Below, one piece after another: positions 23,618-31,646 of a stretch of DNA of 33,088 nucleotides; within the stretch, counting starts at the first letter, position 1; the number at the start of each line of letters is the position of its first letter. The translations under genes were made by a program, and so were the position numbers. Under the pieces are notes generated by a model. It saw only the letters and a program-made list of their open reading frames with translations, made no database searches and was not told the DNA's origin. This DNA is from Myxococcota bacterium (GTDB taxonomy: Bacteria; Myxococcota_A; Polyangia; Palsa-1104; JAEUJZ01): NCBI GenBank assembly GCA_025057315.1, contig JANWXW010000116.1, positions 1 to 33,088 of the forward strand, given 5' to 3'.

Positions 23618-24495
23618 ACCTCCTCGGCGAGGCTGCCGCCTACTGTCGCAGGCTGACGCGGCGCAGCCAAAGCAATTTCTACCATGCCTTCTTCTTCCTG
23701 TCGCCCGAGCGGCGGGAGGCACTGCACGCCGTCTACGCCTACTGCCGCACCGTCGACGACATCGTCGATGGCGAAGCCCCTGAACAGGACAAGCGACGCC
23801 AGCTCGAGCAGTGGCGGAGAGAGCTGGAATGTGTATTTTCTGATAGCAAACCCACGCACCCGATTGCAGTGCGCCTCCAGGAGGCCTGCCGCCTCTTCCC
23901 GCTGCGCCAGGAGGATGCTTTGGCCGTCCTGGAAGGTTGCGAGATGGACCTGACGACGACACGCTACGCGACGTGGCAGGACCTGCGCCGCTACTGCTAC
24001 CACGTCGCCTCGGCGGTCGGGCTGCTGTGCATCGAGATCTTCGGCTACCGCCATCCTGCGGCCCGCAACTATGCCGTGGATCTGGGACTGGCGCTCCAGC
24101 TGACCAACATCCTGCGCGACGTGGCCGAGGATGGACGCCGGGGCCGGATCTATCTGCCACAGGAGGACCTGGCTGCCTTCTCCGTCAGCGAGGAGCAACT
24201 CCTGGCAGGGCGACGGGACGCTGCGCTGCTGGCCCTGCTGCGCTTCGAGGCGCAGCGAGCGCGCATGCATTATTTGCGAGCGCGCGCCAGCCTGCGGGGT
24301 GAGGACCGCCGCTCGTTGCTGGCAGCCGAGATCATGGGCGACACATACTACTCGCTGCTGTGCGAAATCGAGGCCCGCCAGTTTGCTGTATTTCCGCCTG
24401 CGGAGCGAATCTCTCTGCCGCGCCACCGCAAGCTGAGCATTGCCCTGTCGGCGCTGGGTCGGAGCCTGCTCCGCTGGCCCCCCCAGACCTCCTGA
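23614..24495 (+). CDS. hpnD: HpnD-type presqualene diphosphate synthase
   Basis: A 293-residue enzyme that joins two FPP molecules to presqualene diphosphate. Both Asp-rich motifs are canonical: YAYCRTVDDIVDG with Asp48/Asp49/Asp52 and LRDVAEDGRRGRIYLPQEDL with Asp169/Asp173, together with GCEMDLTTTRYATWQDLRRYC. The HpnD length (about 280-290) fits. GTG 23614 overlaps the hpnC stop codon as GTGA. It is the last gene of the operon; the next gene has its own start signals 34 bases on. FPP would come from the IspA-type enzyme encoded at 12915-13796. HpnE, the FAD enzyme that finishes squalene, is not in the window. Confidence 0.9.
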   Translation: MNLLGEAAAYCRRLTRRSQSNFYHAFFFLSPERREALHAVYAYCRTVDDIVDGEAPEQDKRRQLEQWRRELECVFSDSKPTHPIAVRLQEACRLFPLRQEDALAVLEGCEMDLTTTRYATWQDLRRYCYHVASAVGLLCIEIFGYRHPAARNYAVDLGLALQLTNILRDVAEDGRRGRIYLPQEDLAAFSVSEEQLLAGRRDAALLALLRFEAQRARMHYLRARASLRGEDRRSLLAAEIMGDTYYSLLCEIEARQFAVFPPAERISLPRHRKLSIALSALGRSLLRWPPQTS

Positions 24496-24516
24496 TCTCC
24501 CCGCCCCGCTCCGGGC

Positions 24517-24522
24517 TACACT
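24517..24522 (+). promoter_or_regulatory. Candidate -10 box of a leaderless transcript (methyltransferase gene)
   Basis: TACACT ends 7 bases before GTG 24530 in the short gap after hpnD, so a transcript would begin at the start codon. No Shine-Dalgarno sequence is present and no clear -35. Read-through from the isoprenoid operon is the alternative source of transcript. Confidence 0.35.
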
Positions 24523-24529
24523 CTGCAGC

Positions 24530-26131
24530 GTGGCCCGACGACCGGCGGAATTCGACTTACGTGCTGCGCTCCGCGAGCCCTGGTTCACACCGCGGGCCGC
24601 CGATGCGCCGGCGCTGCTAGCGCTGCTGGATGGCGACCAAGCAGACGACCGGGTGGCGGCCGGGCGGGCCCTGGGGCGACTGCTGTCAGCGGCACCGCTC
24701 ATCCTGTCGCGGGCCGAGGAGGCACCGCCCCGCCTCCGTTGTCGCCTCACCGCCGTCGTTGGACAGCTGGCAGCGCGGGAGGCCCCTGGCGCACGTGCAC
24801 TGCTGGTGCGGCTGCTGTCCGATGCCGACCACCGCACCCGCCGCAGCGCAGCGATGGCACTGGGCCGTCTGCCAGGCCAGGACACGGAGGACGCCCTCCT
24901 GGAGGCCTGCAAGCACGAAACGGAGCCAACCGTCCAGCGCGCCCTGGTGGCAGCGCTGGGCAAGATCGGCGGCCCGCGGAGCCAGGCGCTGCTTGCTGGT
25001 TTGCAGACAGACGATCCCATCCTGCGCCGCATCGTCGACCGTGCGCTGCTGATGGTCACCCGCACCGTGGAGCGGCCCACCCCTGCCTGCCTCCGCTTGG
25101 ACCGGGCGCCGCCACGGCCCCTGACCGTCCTGGCCCGCTGTCGCGGCGGTCTGGAGGAGGTGCTGGCAGACGAGCTGGCCCCGCTGGCCCAGGTCCTGTC
25201 CAGCGGCCCCGGCGAGGTCCGGATCCTGCTTGGGCGTCCCCCGGCAGACCTGCTGCGCGCGCGCACCTTGCTGACAATCGGCTTCCCGCTGGAGATCGCC
25301 GATGCCACGGACCGGGCGGCGGCCATCGCGCAGGCCCTGCTGGCACCCGCTGCCCGCGAGATTCTCTATACCTTCACCGACGGGCCGATCCGCTTCCGCC
25401 TGGCCTGGTGCGAGGGCGGACATCGCCGGGCGGAGACCTGGCGCTGCGCAAAGCTGGTGGCCGAAGCCGACGCCAGGCTGCGCAATGACCCCACGGGCAG
25501 CCTGTGGGAGGTCCGGGTTCGGGAGCGCGGCGGGCTCCGCTTGGAGGTCGGTCCACTGCGTCCGGTAGACGATAGATTTTTCTACCGCAAGCAGACGGTG
25601 CCGGCAGCCTCGCATCCCACCGTGGCAGCGGCGCTGGCGCGCATGGCCGGCGTGGATCCGCAGGACGTGGTCTGGGACCCGTTCGTTGGTTCGGGGCTGG
25701 AGCTGGCCGAGCGAGCGCTGCTGGGACCCTATGCCGCCCTGCTGGGTTCCGACATCAGCCCGGCGGCCATCGAGGCTGCGCGGGCCAACCTGACGGCGGT
25801 GGGCGCCCGTTTTGAGCTCTCGGTCCGGGACGCCTGCGCGCAGGAGCCCTGGATGCCCAACCCGACGCTGATCCTGACCAACCCTCCCATGGGCCGCCGG
25901 GTCCACCGCGGAGGCGGGCTGGGCGAGCTGCTGGATCGGTTCATCGGCCGCGCCGGCAGGGTGCTTCGCCCTGGCGGTCGCCTGGTGTGGCTGTCGCCGC
26001 TGCCAAGTCGGACCGCGGCCCGGCTCCGCGCCGCCGGCCTCGTGCTGGAGCGGACGCACCTGGTCGACATGGGCGGCTTTCAGGCCCAGCTCCAGCTGGC
26101 GCGCAAACCCGCCGCCCCCAGCGGGAGGTAG
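24530..26131 (+). CDS. RNA methyltransferase of RlmL/Trm14 type with N-terminal HEAT-like repeats
   Basis: A 533-residue protein. Residues about 25-180 are alpha-helical HEAT-like repeats (ALLVRLLSDADHRTRRSAAMALGRLPG, then ALVAALGKIGGPRSQALLAGL). Residues about 197-345 resemble the ferredoxin-like/THUMP part of RlmL and Trm14 (LARCRGGLEEVLADEL is the clearest segment). Residues about 360-530 are a class I SAM methyltransferase with motif I DPFVGSG (383-389), GSDISPAAIEAARANL (405-420) and the base-amine motif NPPMGRR (451-457). NPPY/M motifs in this family mark N2-guanine methylation of rRNA or tRNA. The HEAT extension is unusual and may serve docking on a ribonucleoprotein or protein partner. 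Start GTG 24530 is favoured by its distance to hpnD; no Shine-Dalgarno sequence. Substrate unknown. Confidence 0.78.
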   Translation: MARRPAEFDLRAALREPWFTPRAADAPALLALLDGDQADDRVAAGRALGRLLSAAPLILSRAEEAPPRLRCRLTAVVGQLAAREAPGARALLVRLLSDADHRTRRSAAMALGRLPGQDTEDALLEACKHETEPTVQRALVAALGKIGGPRSQALLAGLQTDDPILRRIVDRALLMVTRTVERPTPACLRLDRAPPRPLTVLARCRGGLEEVLADELAPLAQVLSSGPGEVRILLGRPPADLLRARTLLTIGFPLEIADATDRAAAIAQALLAPAAREILYTFTDGPIRFRLAWCEGGHRRAETWRCAKLVAEADARLRNDPTGSLWEVRVRERGGLRLEVGPLRPVDDRFFYRKQTVPAASHPTVAAALARMAGVDPQDVVWDPFVGSGLELAERALLGPYAALLGSDISPAAIEAARANLTAVGARFELSVRDACAQEPWMPNPTLILTNPPMGRRVHRGGGLGELLDRFIGRAGRVLRPGGRLVWLSPLPSRTAARLRAAGLVLERTHLVDMGGFQAQLQLARKPAAPSGR

Positions 26132-26137
26132 CATCCA

Positions 26138-26198
26138 GGGGCAGGTCGGGCTCGCACCAGGTGGCAGAGGCCGCCACAAGGGACCTTGCTCCTGCCCC
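26138..26198 (+). repeat. Inverted repeat in the leader of the S9 peptidase gene
   Basis: GGGGCAGG (26138-26145) pairs with CCTGCCCC (26191-26198), enclosing an inner hairpin GTGGC (26161-26165) with GCCAC (26173-26177). It lies directly after the methyltransferase stop codon and could be a terminator stem or a folded leader. No known riboswitch was recognised, and no T-tract follows. Confidence 0.3.
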
Positions 26199-26252
26199 GG
26201 CCGGACCCGGTCAGGGTGGCGCATCGGCCGCACACCGTCTAAAACCGCTGTC

Positions 26253-28256
26253 ATGCGCCTGCGATTCCCTTGCCTGCTGCTGGCTCTGTCTTGTCTCCAT
26301 CCCCTGTCCCTCTACGCTGGGGGGGAGATGCATGCCGCCGCGGTGCCGCGGGTGGTGCCCGGCGACAACCTGGTCATAGACGGCGTGCCGCCCATCCCGC
26401 AGGAGCTGGCCGATCGCGTCGGTCGCTACACGGAATTCCGCTCAGCGCGGCTGCTGGGTTGGCACCCCAGCCGGCGCGAGATTCTCATCTCCACGCGGTT
26501 CGGCGAGACGGCACAGCTGCACCATGTGCAACGGCCCGGAGGTGCCCGCCGTCAGCTGACTTTTTTCCGCGACCGCGTCACCACCGGGTTCTTTCTCCGC
26601 GGCAGCAACTCCATCATCTACTTGCGCGACAGGGACGGCAACGAGTTTTTTCAAATTTACCGTCTGGATCTGCACACCTCCGAAAGCACCCTGCTGACCG
26701 ATGGCAAATCACGCAACACCGACGCGGTCGGCTCCCACACGGGGCGGCTGTTGGCCTACAGCTCGACGCGCCGCAACGGCACCGACACCGACATCTACGT
26801 GGTGGATCCGCAAGACCCCAAGACCACCCGGATGCTGCTGCAGGTCTCTGGCGGCGGCTGGGAGCCGGTGGACTGGTCTCCAGACGACAAGACGCTCCTT
26901 GTCCGGGAAGAGATCTCGGCCCACGAGGCCTACCTCTACCTGGTCGATGTCCAGAGCGGCAAGGTCACCCCTCTGGTCGGCCGTCCCGAGGGCGACCTCA
27001 AGAAGGATCCTTTCGGCCTGCGCACCGCTCCGGAGCCGGTCTCCTACAAGGTGGCGCGCTTTTCGGCCGATGGGGCCGGCGTGCTTGTGACCACGGACCG
27101 CGGCTCTGAGTTCTATCGCCTGGCGTACATCGACCTAGCGACCCGCACGCACCAGTACCTGACCTCCCACATCCAGTGGGACGTGGACAGCTTTGATGTA
27201 TCCCGCGATGGCTCCCTGCTGTGCTTTGTCACCAACGAGGATGGAATGGGCGTGCTGCGCCTCTATGACCTCAAGGCACGCCGGGAGCTGCCGCGGCCCC
27301 GTCTGCCGGCGGGCTCGGTGGGCGGTTGCACCTTCCACGACAATGGCCGCGATGTAGCCTTTACGCTGGCCACAGCCCGTGCCCCGCTGGACGTCTATTC
27401 CCTCGACGTCACCCGGCCAGACCAAGTGGACCGCTGGACCGAGAGCGAGGCCGCCGCCCCCACCGCGGATCTGCCCGAGCCGGTGCTGATCCGCTGGAAG
27501 AGCTTCGACGGCCGCACAATCAGCGGGTTTCTCTACCGCCCCCCGTCGCGCTTTACCGGCCCGCGCCCGGTTGTCATCAGCATCCATGGGGGTCCCGAGG
27601 CCCAATTTCGACCCACCTATGCGGGCGCAACCAACTACCTGTTGATGGAGCTGGGCGTGGCGATCATCTACCCCAATGTGCGCGGCTCGACGGGCTACGG
27701 CAAAACCTTCCTCCAGCTCGACAATGGGCCGCGGCGCGAGGACGCGGTCAAAGACATCGGTGCCCTGCTCCAATGGATTGCGGGCCGCCCAGATCTGGAC
27801 CGGAATCGGGTCATGCTCCACGGCGGTAGCTACGGCGGCTACATGGTGCTGGCCAGCTCCATCGCCTACGGCGACCGCATCCGCTGCGCCGTGGACATCG
27901 TTGGCATCTCCAACTTTGTCACGTTCCTGGAGCGCACCGAGTCCTACCGGCGCGACCTGCGGCGCGTAGAGTATGGCGACGAACGCGACCCCCAGATGCG
28001 GGCCCTGCTCCAGCGCATCTCACCGCTGAGCCATGCGGCAAAAATCCGCATCCCCCTGCTTGTCATCCAGGGCAAAAACGACCCGCGCGTGCCCTATACC
28101 GAGGCCGAACAAATCGTCCAGACGCTGAAGAAGCAGGGCACCCCGGTCTGGTACTTGCTAGCCAACGATGAGGGCCACGGCTTTGCCAAAAAGCGCAACG
28201 CCGACTTTCAGTTCTACACCATGGTCATGTTCATCCAGAAGTACCTGCTCGGCTGA
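26253..28256 (+). CDS. Exported S9-family prolyl oligopeptidase / acyl-aminoacyl peptidase
   Basis: A 667-residue serine peptidase. A signal peptide covers about 1-22 (hydrophobic core LRFPCLLLALSCLHPLSLYA); the Cys inside it does not form a good lipobox. Residues about 60-410 form a WD-like beta-propeller with repeated DIYVVDPQDP or LYLVDVQSG-type blades that gates access to the active site. The alpha/beta-hydrolase domain (about 425-667) has the triad Ser526 in HGGSYGGYM, Asp610 in GKNDPRVP and His642 in DEGHGF, and the oxyanion-side HGGPEAQFRPTY. All are intact. It should act in the periplasm or outside on short peptides. Specificity (dipeptidyl, acyl-peptide or prolyl) cannot be told. It converges on the ThDP enzyme gene and looks monocistronic. 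Confidence 0.9.
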   Translation: MRLRFPCLLLALSCLHPLSLYAGGEMHAAAVPRVVPGDNLVIDGVPPIPQELADRVGRYTEFRSARLLGWHPSRREILISTRFGETAQLHHVQRPGGARRQLTFFRDRVTTGFFLRGSNSIIYLRDRDGNEFFQIYRLDLHTSESTLLTDGKSRNTDAVGSHTGRLLAYSSTRRNGTDTDIYVVDPQDPKTTRMLLQVSGGGWEPVDWSPDDKTLLVREEISAHEAYLYLVDVQSGKVTPLVGRPEGDLKKDPFGLRTAPEPVSYKVARFSADGAGVLVTTDRGSEFYRLAYIDLATRTHQYLTSHIQWDVDSFDVSRDGSLLCFVTNEDGMGVLRLYDLKARRELPRPRLPAGSVGGCTFHDNGRDVAFTLATARAPLDVYSLDVTRPDQVDRWTESEAAAPTADLPEPVLIRWKSFDGRTISGFLYRPPSRFTGPRPVVISIHGGPEAQFRPTYAGATNYLLMELGVAIIYPNVRGSTGYGKTFLQLDNGPRREDAVKDIGALLQWIAGRPDLDRNRVMLHGGSYGGYMVLASSIAYGDRIRCAVDIVGISNFVTFLERTESYRRDLRRVEYGDERDPQMRALLQRISPLSHAAKIRIPLLVIQGKNDPRVPYTEAEQIVQTLKKQGTPVWYLLANDEGHGFAKKRNADFQFYTMVMFIQKYLLG

Positions 28257-28336
28257 GCGGGCCGGCGGGGCCAGACCACCCCCCGTGCCGCGCGGCGATG
28301 GCGTGACCGCCGGGCCGCTGCCTGCATGAGCCCGCT
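28256..28336. terminator. Large imperfect palindrome in the convergent gap, possible bidirectional terminator
   Basis: AGCGGGC (28256-28262) pairs with GCCCGCT (28330-28336) at the edges of the gap between the S9 peptidase and ThDP enzyme stop codons. Just inside, GGCCGGCGG (28260-28268) pairs with CCGCCGGGCC (28307-28316) with one extra G. A convergent gap bounded by such pairing fits a shared terminator, but there is no U-tract on either strand. Confidence 0.35.
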
Positions 28337-30024
28337 TATACGGTCAGCTTGGCCGCGCCCGAGCGGACCACGAAGTCCGGGTCGAGCGTCACGTTGACGC
28401 AGGCCACCTGCGGGTCCTCCAGCGCCCGGCGCAGCGTCGGCACCAGGTCCGCCGGATCGTCCACGTGGTAGCCAGAGCCACCCAGCGCCTCCACGACCCG
28501 GTCGTAGCGCACGGGCGCCAGCTTGGTCGCCGGCGCGCGCTCGGCACCAAAGAGCATGATCTGGGGTCCGCGGATCTGCCCCCAGGCGGCATCGTTGCCC
28601 ACGACGACCGTGACTTTGAAACCGAACCGAACGCAGGTCTCGAAGTCGAAGCCGTTGAGACCAAACGACCCGTCTCCAGACAGCACCACCACGCGCCGCT
28701 GGCGACCATCGCGGTCCTCCAGCGCCTTGGCCGCCAGCGCGAAGGGAGCCCCAACGCCGAGGCAACCCAGCGGGCCGGGATCCAGCCACTGCCCGGGCTG
28801 GCGCAGCGGCAGCACCTTGGCGCCCAGCGCGACGACATCCCCGCCGTCGCCGATGAGGACCACGTCCGGATCGATCGGCCCACCCTGCTGGCTGCCCAGG
28901 GCCTCGGCCAGCCCGGCAGCGAGCTGGTAGTGGTTGATGGGCCGGGACGTAGCCCGGATGTAGCCATCCAGCTCCGCCTGCCGCTTCTGCTCCTCGGCAC
29001 GCAGCGCGGCACACCAGGGCTTTGTGCGCTCCTGCATGCGCCGCGCCGCCTCCCCCTGCAGGGCCGTCTGGAGCTGCTGGAGCACAAGCCGGGCATGGCC
29101 GCACAGCGCCACCTCGGCAGCACGCACCTTGTTGAACTGCGTGCTGTCGCGGTCCAGCTGAATCAACCGCGCCGATGGGTGGATGCCAGCGCCGAAGCCC
29201 ACGCGGAAGTCCAGCGGCGTGCCGACCACCAGGCAAACGTCGGTCTGGCGGAAAGCCAGCTTGCGCGCATGGTTGAGCGCCAGCGGGTGTCCTGCCGGCA
29301 GCGCGCCGCGCCCCATGGCGTTCATCACCACCGGCAGCCCGATCTCCTCGCACAGGGCACGCAGCGCCGCCGCCGCATCGTCCCACCACAGCTGCGACCC
29401 GACAAAGGCCACCGGCCGCTCGGCCTGCTCCAGGAGCGCCGCAGCCCGCGCCACCGCCTCTGGGTCGGCCATGCTGTGCACCGGCCCGGGCAGCGGCGGC
29501 GGCTCCAGCGGGGCCTCCACCTGCGCGGTCAGCACATCAAAAGGCAACTCCAAAAAGGTCGGCCCCGGGATCCCAGTGACGGCCAGGCGCAGGGCCGTCT
29601 GCGTTTGCTCGCGCAGCCGCCGCGGGTCTGTCACCGTCGCACACCACTTGGTGATGGAACGCACAAGGGGCAGCTGCTCCATCTCCTGCAAAGCGCCACG
29701 CCCCGCCGAGCGCAGCTCCGCTGCCCCGCCCAGCACCACCAGCGGAGCCTGGGCCTGAAAGGCATTGGCAATGCCCGTAATGGCGTCGGTCACACCGGGG
29801 CCGGCCGTCACAATGGCCACACCGGGAGCCCGCGTGAGGCGGCCGTACGCATCCGCTGCATGGGCGGCCGCCTGCTCGTGCCGCGTGTCGATGAGGCGGA
29901 TGCCCTCCCGCAGGCAGCCGTCGTAGATAGGGGCGATGTGGCCGCCACACAGGGTAAAGACGTCGCGCACGCCGGCGCGGGCGAGTTCCTGGGCCACCAG
30001 ATGACCACCGATGCTCACAGACAT
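28336..30024 (-). CDS. ThDP-dependent enzyme of ILVBL/HACL2 type (2-hydroxyacyl-CoA lyase-like)
   Basis: A 562-residue three-domain ThDP enzyme usually labelled acetolactate synthase. The pyrimidine-binding domain has [14 protein letters not shown] and the catalytic Glu50 in [14 protein letters not shown]; the diphosphate domain has SGDGSFG and [11 protein letters not shown] (the GDG...N metal motif) and [18 protein letters not shown]. Several segments match what I recall of human ILVBL/HACL2 better than IlvB: the GGHI motif, GGAAE followed by [24 protein letters not shown], and WLDPG.LG. ILVBL cleaves 2-hydroxyacyl-CoA into formyl-CoA and an aldehyde one carbon shorter. No small regulatory subunit gene (IlvN) is adjacent, which also argues against branched-chain biosynthesis. 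The start ATG 30024 has a good promoter immediately upstream and no Shine-Dalgarno sequence. Confidence 0.78.
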   Translation of the reverse strand: MSVSIGGHLVAQELARAGVRDVFTLCGGHIAPIYDGCLREGIRLIDTRHEQAAAHAADAYGRLTRAPGVAIVTAGPGVTDAITGIANAFQAQAPLVVLGGAAELRSAGRGALQEMEQLPLVRSITKWCATVTDPRRLREQTQTALRLAVTGIPGPTFLELPFDVLTAQVEAPLEPPPLPGPVHSMADPEAVARAAALLEQAERPVAFVGSQLWWDDAAAALRALCEEIGLPVVMNAMGRGALPAGHPLALNHARKLAFRQTDVCLVVGTPLDFRVGFGAGIHPSARLIQLDRDSTQFNKVRAAEVALCGHARLVLQQLQTALQGEAARRMQERTKPWCAALRAEEQKRQAELDGYIRATSRPINHYQLAAGLAEALGSQQGGPIDPDVVLIGDGGDVVALGAKVLPLRQPGQWLDPGPLGCLGVGAPFALAAKALEDRDGRQRRVVVLSGDGSFGLNGFDFETCVRFGFKVTVVVGNDAAWGQIRGPQIMLFGAERAPATKLAPVRYDRVVEALGGSGYHVDDPADLVPTLRRALEDPQVACVNVTLDPDFVVRSGAAKLTV

Positions 30025-30031
30025 GGCGCGG

Positions 30032-30060
30032 ACCCTACCAGCGGTAGCACGGCCGGTCAA
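30032..30060 (-). promoter_or_regulatory. Promoter of the ThDP enzyme gene, predicted leaderless
   Basis: On the minus strand TTGACC (30060-30055) is followed after 17 bases by TAGGGT (30037-30032). Seven bases later comes ATG 30024, so the transcription start should coincide with the start codon. This is the clearest leaderless candidate because the -35 is good. Confidence 0.5.
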
Positions 30061-30076
30061 CCCCACGGGCCGGAAC

Positions 30077-30106
30077 TTGCCCCAGCCGGAGCTGATTCGT
30101 TACGAT
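30077..30106 (+). promoter_or_regulatory. Candidate promoter of the O-antigen ligase-like gene
   Basis: TTGCCC (30077-30082) and TACGAT (30101-30106) are spaced 18 bases. The -10 box ends 11 bases before GTG 30118, with a G-rich stretch (GGGGGCGG) that could act as Shine-Dalgarno sequence. It shares a 93-base divergent region with the ThDP enzyme promoter. Confidence 0.35.
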
Positions 30107-30117
30107 CGGGGGCGGAC

Positions 30118-31542
30118 GTGGCCTCCTTCATCGTCCTGCTGGCCATCGTGGCGCACCGCTTCCTGCGCCTCGATCTTCTGGATGAGCGCATCGCGCGCCT
30201 GCACCCCCCGGCCGTGCTCGCGGTGCTGCTGGCGCTGGCCCTGGGCTGGGATGTGCTGCGTGGAGGCCTGCGCCTGCGCGCGCAGGCGCTGCTGATGGTG
30301 CAGTGGGCGCTGTGCGGCTGGGCCGCGGTGTGCAAGCTGGTGGCCGACGGCGTCGCGGGGATGCGGGCCTTTGTCTCCAGCAACTACCTCAAGGACGTGG
30401 TCTTTCTCACCCTGGTGGGCGTGCTCTCTGGGACCCTGGAGCGCCTGCGCACTCTCATCTGGGTCTTCGTGGCGGTCATGACCTTTGTCGCCGCCGTGGT
30501 CACCCCGCAACGCGTCGGCGACCGCCGTTGTTACTACTACGACTATGGCCGCAGCCAGGGCCTCAACTACGAGCAGAAGACCGACGGCCGACCATGTCTG
30601 GCCGCCGCCGACTGCTACGAGCTGCCCGCCGGGGAGCAGCACCTGCGCGGCATGAGCTGGGCCTGCGAGCGGCGCGGCCCCTTAGGCCTCGCTACCGTCG
30701 TGGAGCGGGCCCGCTACGTGGGCTCCATGGCAGAGCCCAACTCGATGTCCCTGGCGCTCGTGATGGGCTGTGCCCTGGCCTTGGGCCTGGCCACCTGGCC
30801 CCGAGGGCGCCGACGGGGCAGCCGCGGGTTGCTCCGGGTGGTGCTGTTGGCCTCGACTGCGCTCATGACCGCAGCGGTCCTGGCCGCTGCCTCGCGCGCT
30901 GGTCAGGCAGCACTGGCCCTGATGCTGGTGACGCTGGTGCTGCTGCGCATTGGTCCCTGGGCCGCGGTGCTCATGGCGCCGCTGGCCCTGCCGCTGGCCC
31001 TGCTCTCGACCCGCCGCACGGCCGAAGCCGCCTACTCGACGACGACGCGCGTTCGCACCATGCTCAACGGCTATCAGGCCTACCTGGACCACCCGCTCTT
31101 TGGCGTCGGTCTCGACAACTACGGCCGCATCAGCGACCTGAACGCCCACAACAGCTTTATCCTAGCCGCCACCGAGTGTGGCATCCTGGGCATCGGCCTG
31201 TTCGTGCTGGGCGTGTACCTGGCGCTGAAGCTGCTGGTCAAGGTCTGGCGCTGGCCGCGCGCCGAGCAGGAGCCCGCATCGCTGGAGGAGCTGCGCCATC
31301 TGGCGGCGATCTTGCTGGCGATGCTGGTGGGCGTCTGCTCCTGTATCACCTTCGAGTCGCTGTCTTTCGACGTGATGTGGCTCTTCCCCGTGGGCATGCT
31401 GGCGGCCTTTTACCGGGTCGTTCAGGAAGAGATCCCCGCCTTCGAGCTCGACCTGCACATCGGTGAGATCCTGGCGGCCCTGGCGGTCGGCGCCCTCGTG
31501 CCGCCGGTCATCGTCGGCGTGACCACCGCCCTGGTCTACTGA
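30118..31542 (+). CDS. O-antigen ligase/polymerase-like multi-pass membrane protein (Wzy_C/WaaL family)
   Basis: A 474-residue integral membrane protein with about 10 hydrophobic helices. The C-terminal half has the family core: LAAASRAGQAALAL, TRVRTMLNGYQAYLDHPLFGVGLDNYG and NAHNSFILAATECGILGIGLF, a large periplasmic loop containing the essential-type Arg/His positions. Such proteins polymerise or transfer undecaprenyl-linked glycan in the outer leaflet of the inner membrane. Between predicted helices 4 and 5, residues about 130-190 form an extracytoplasmic segment with four Cys (138, 160, 166, 183) not typical of the family. Start GTG 30118 is used because the frame upstream of it is antisense to the ThDP gene. 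It fits with the GT2/WecB pair 20 kb upstream as surface-polysaccharide machinery, but there is no local glycan cluster. Confidence 0.78.
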   Translation: MASFIVLLAIVAHRFLRLDLLDERIARLHPPAVLAVLLALALGWDVLRGGLRLRAQALLMVQWALCGWAAVCKLVADGVAGMRAFVSSNYLKDVVFLTLVGVLSGTLERLRTLIWVFVAVMTFVAAVVTPQRVGDRRCYYYDYGRSQGLNYEQKTDGRPCLAAADCYELPAGEQHLRGMSWACERRGPLGLATVVERARYVGSMAEPNSMSLALVMGCALALGLATWPRGRRRGSRGLLRVVLLASTALMTAAVLAAASRAGQAALALMLVTLVLLRIGPWAAVLMAPLALPLALLSTRRTAEAAYSTTTRVRTMLNGYQAYLDHPLFGVGLDNYGRISDLNAHNSFILAATECGILGIGLFVLGVYLALKLLVKVWRWPRAEQEPASLEELRHLAAILLAMLVGVCSCITFESLSFDVMWLFPVGMLAAFYRVVQEEIPAFELDLHIGEILAALAVGALVPPVIVGVTTALVY

Positions 31543-31584
31543 TGCCCTCCGGCGCGGCCAGCTCAGCCCCCCTCAGCCCAAGAG

Positions 31585-31613
31585 CTGACGGACGAGGCGG
31601 GACCCTCTATACT
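31585..31613 (+). promoter_or_regulatory. Promoter of the aldehyde dehydrogenase gene
   Basis: CTGACG (31585-31590) and TATACT (31608-31613) are spaced exactly 17 bases. The expected start near 31620 leaves a leader of about 27 bases that includes GGAG (31635-31638) 8 bases before ATG 31647. A weak stem CAGCTC/GAGCTG (31559-31587) precedes it and may end the ligase transcript. Confidence 0.5.
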
Positions 31614-31646
31614 GGCCGGACCGTTCCATTTGCTGGAGACTCCCCC

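Noticed and set aside
23506..25326. Minus-strand reading frame of about 600 codons opposite hpnC, hpnD and the methyltransferase gene
   Set aside because: Low-complexity Arg/Ser/Gly-rich product with no domain; the plus strand carries three well-supported genes.
28465..30117. Upstream extension of the O-antigen ligase-like frame
   Set aside because: The extension is antisense to the ThDP enzyme gene and has no family similarity; the membrane protein begins at GTG 30118.
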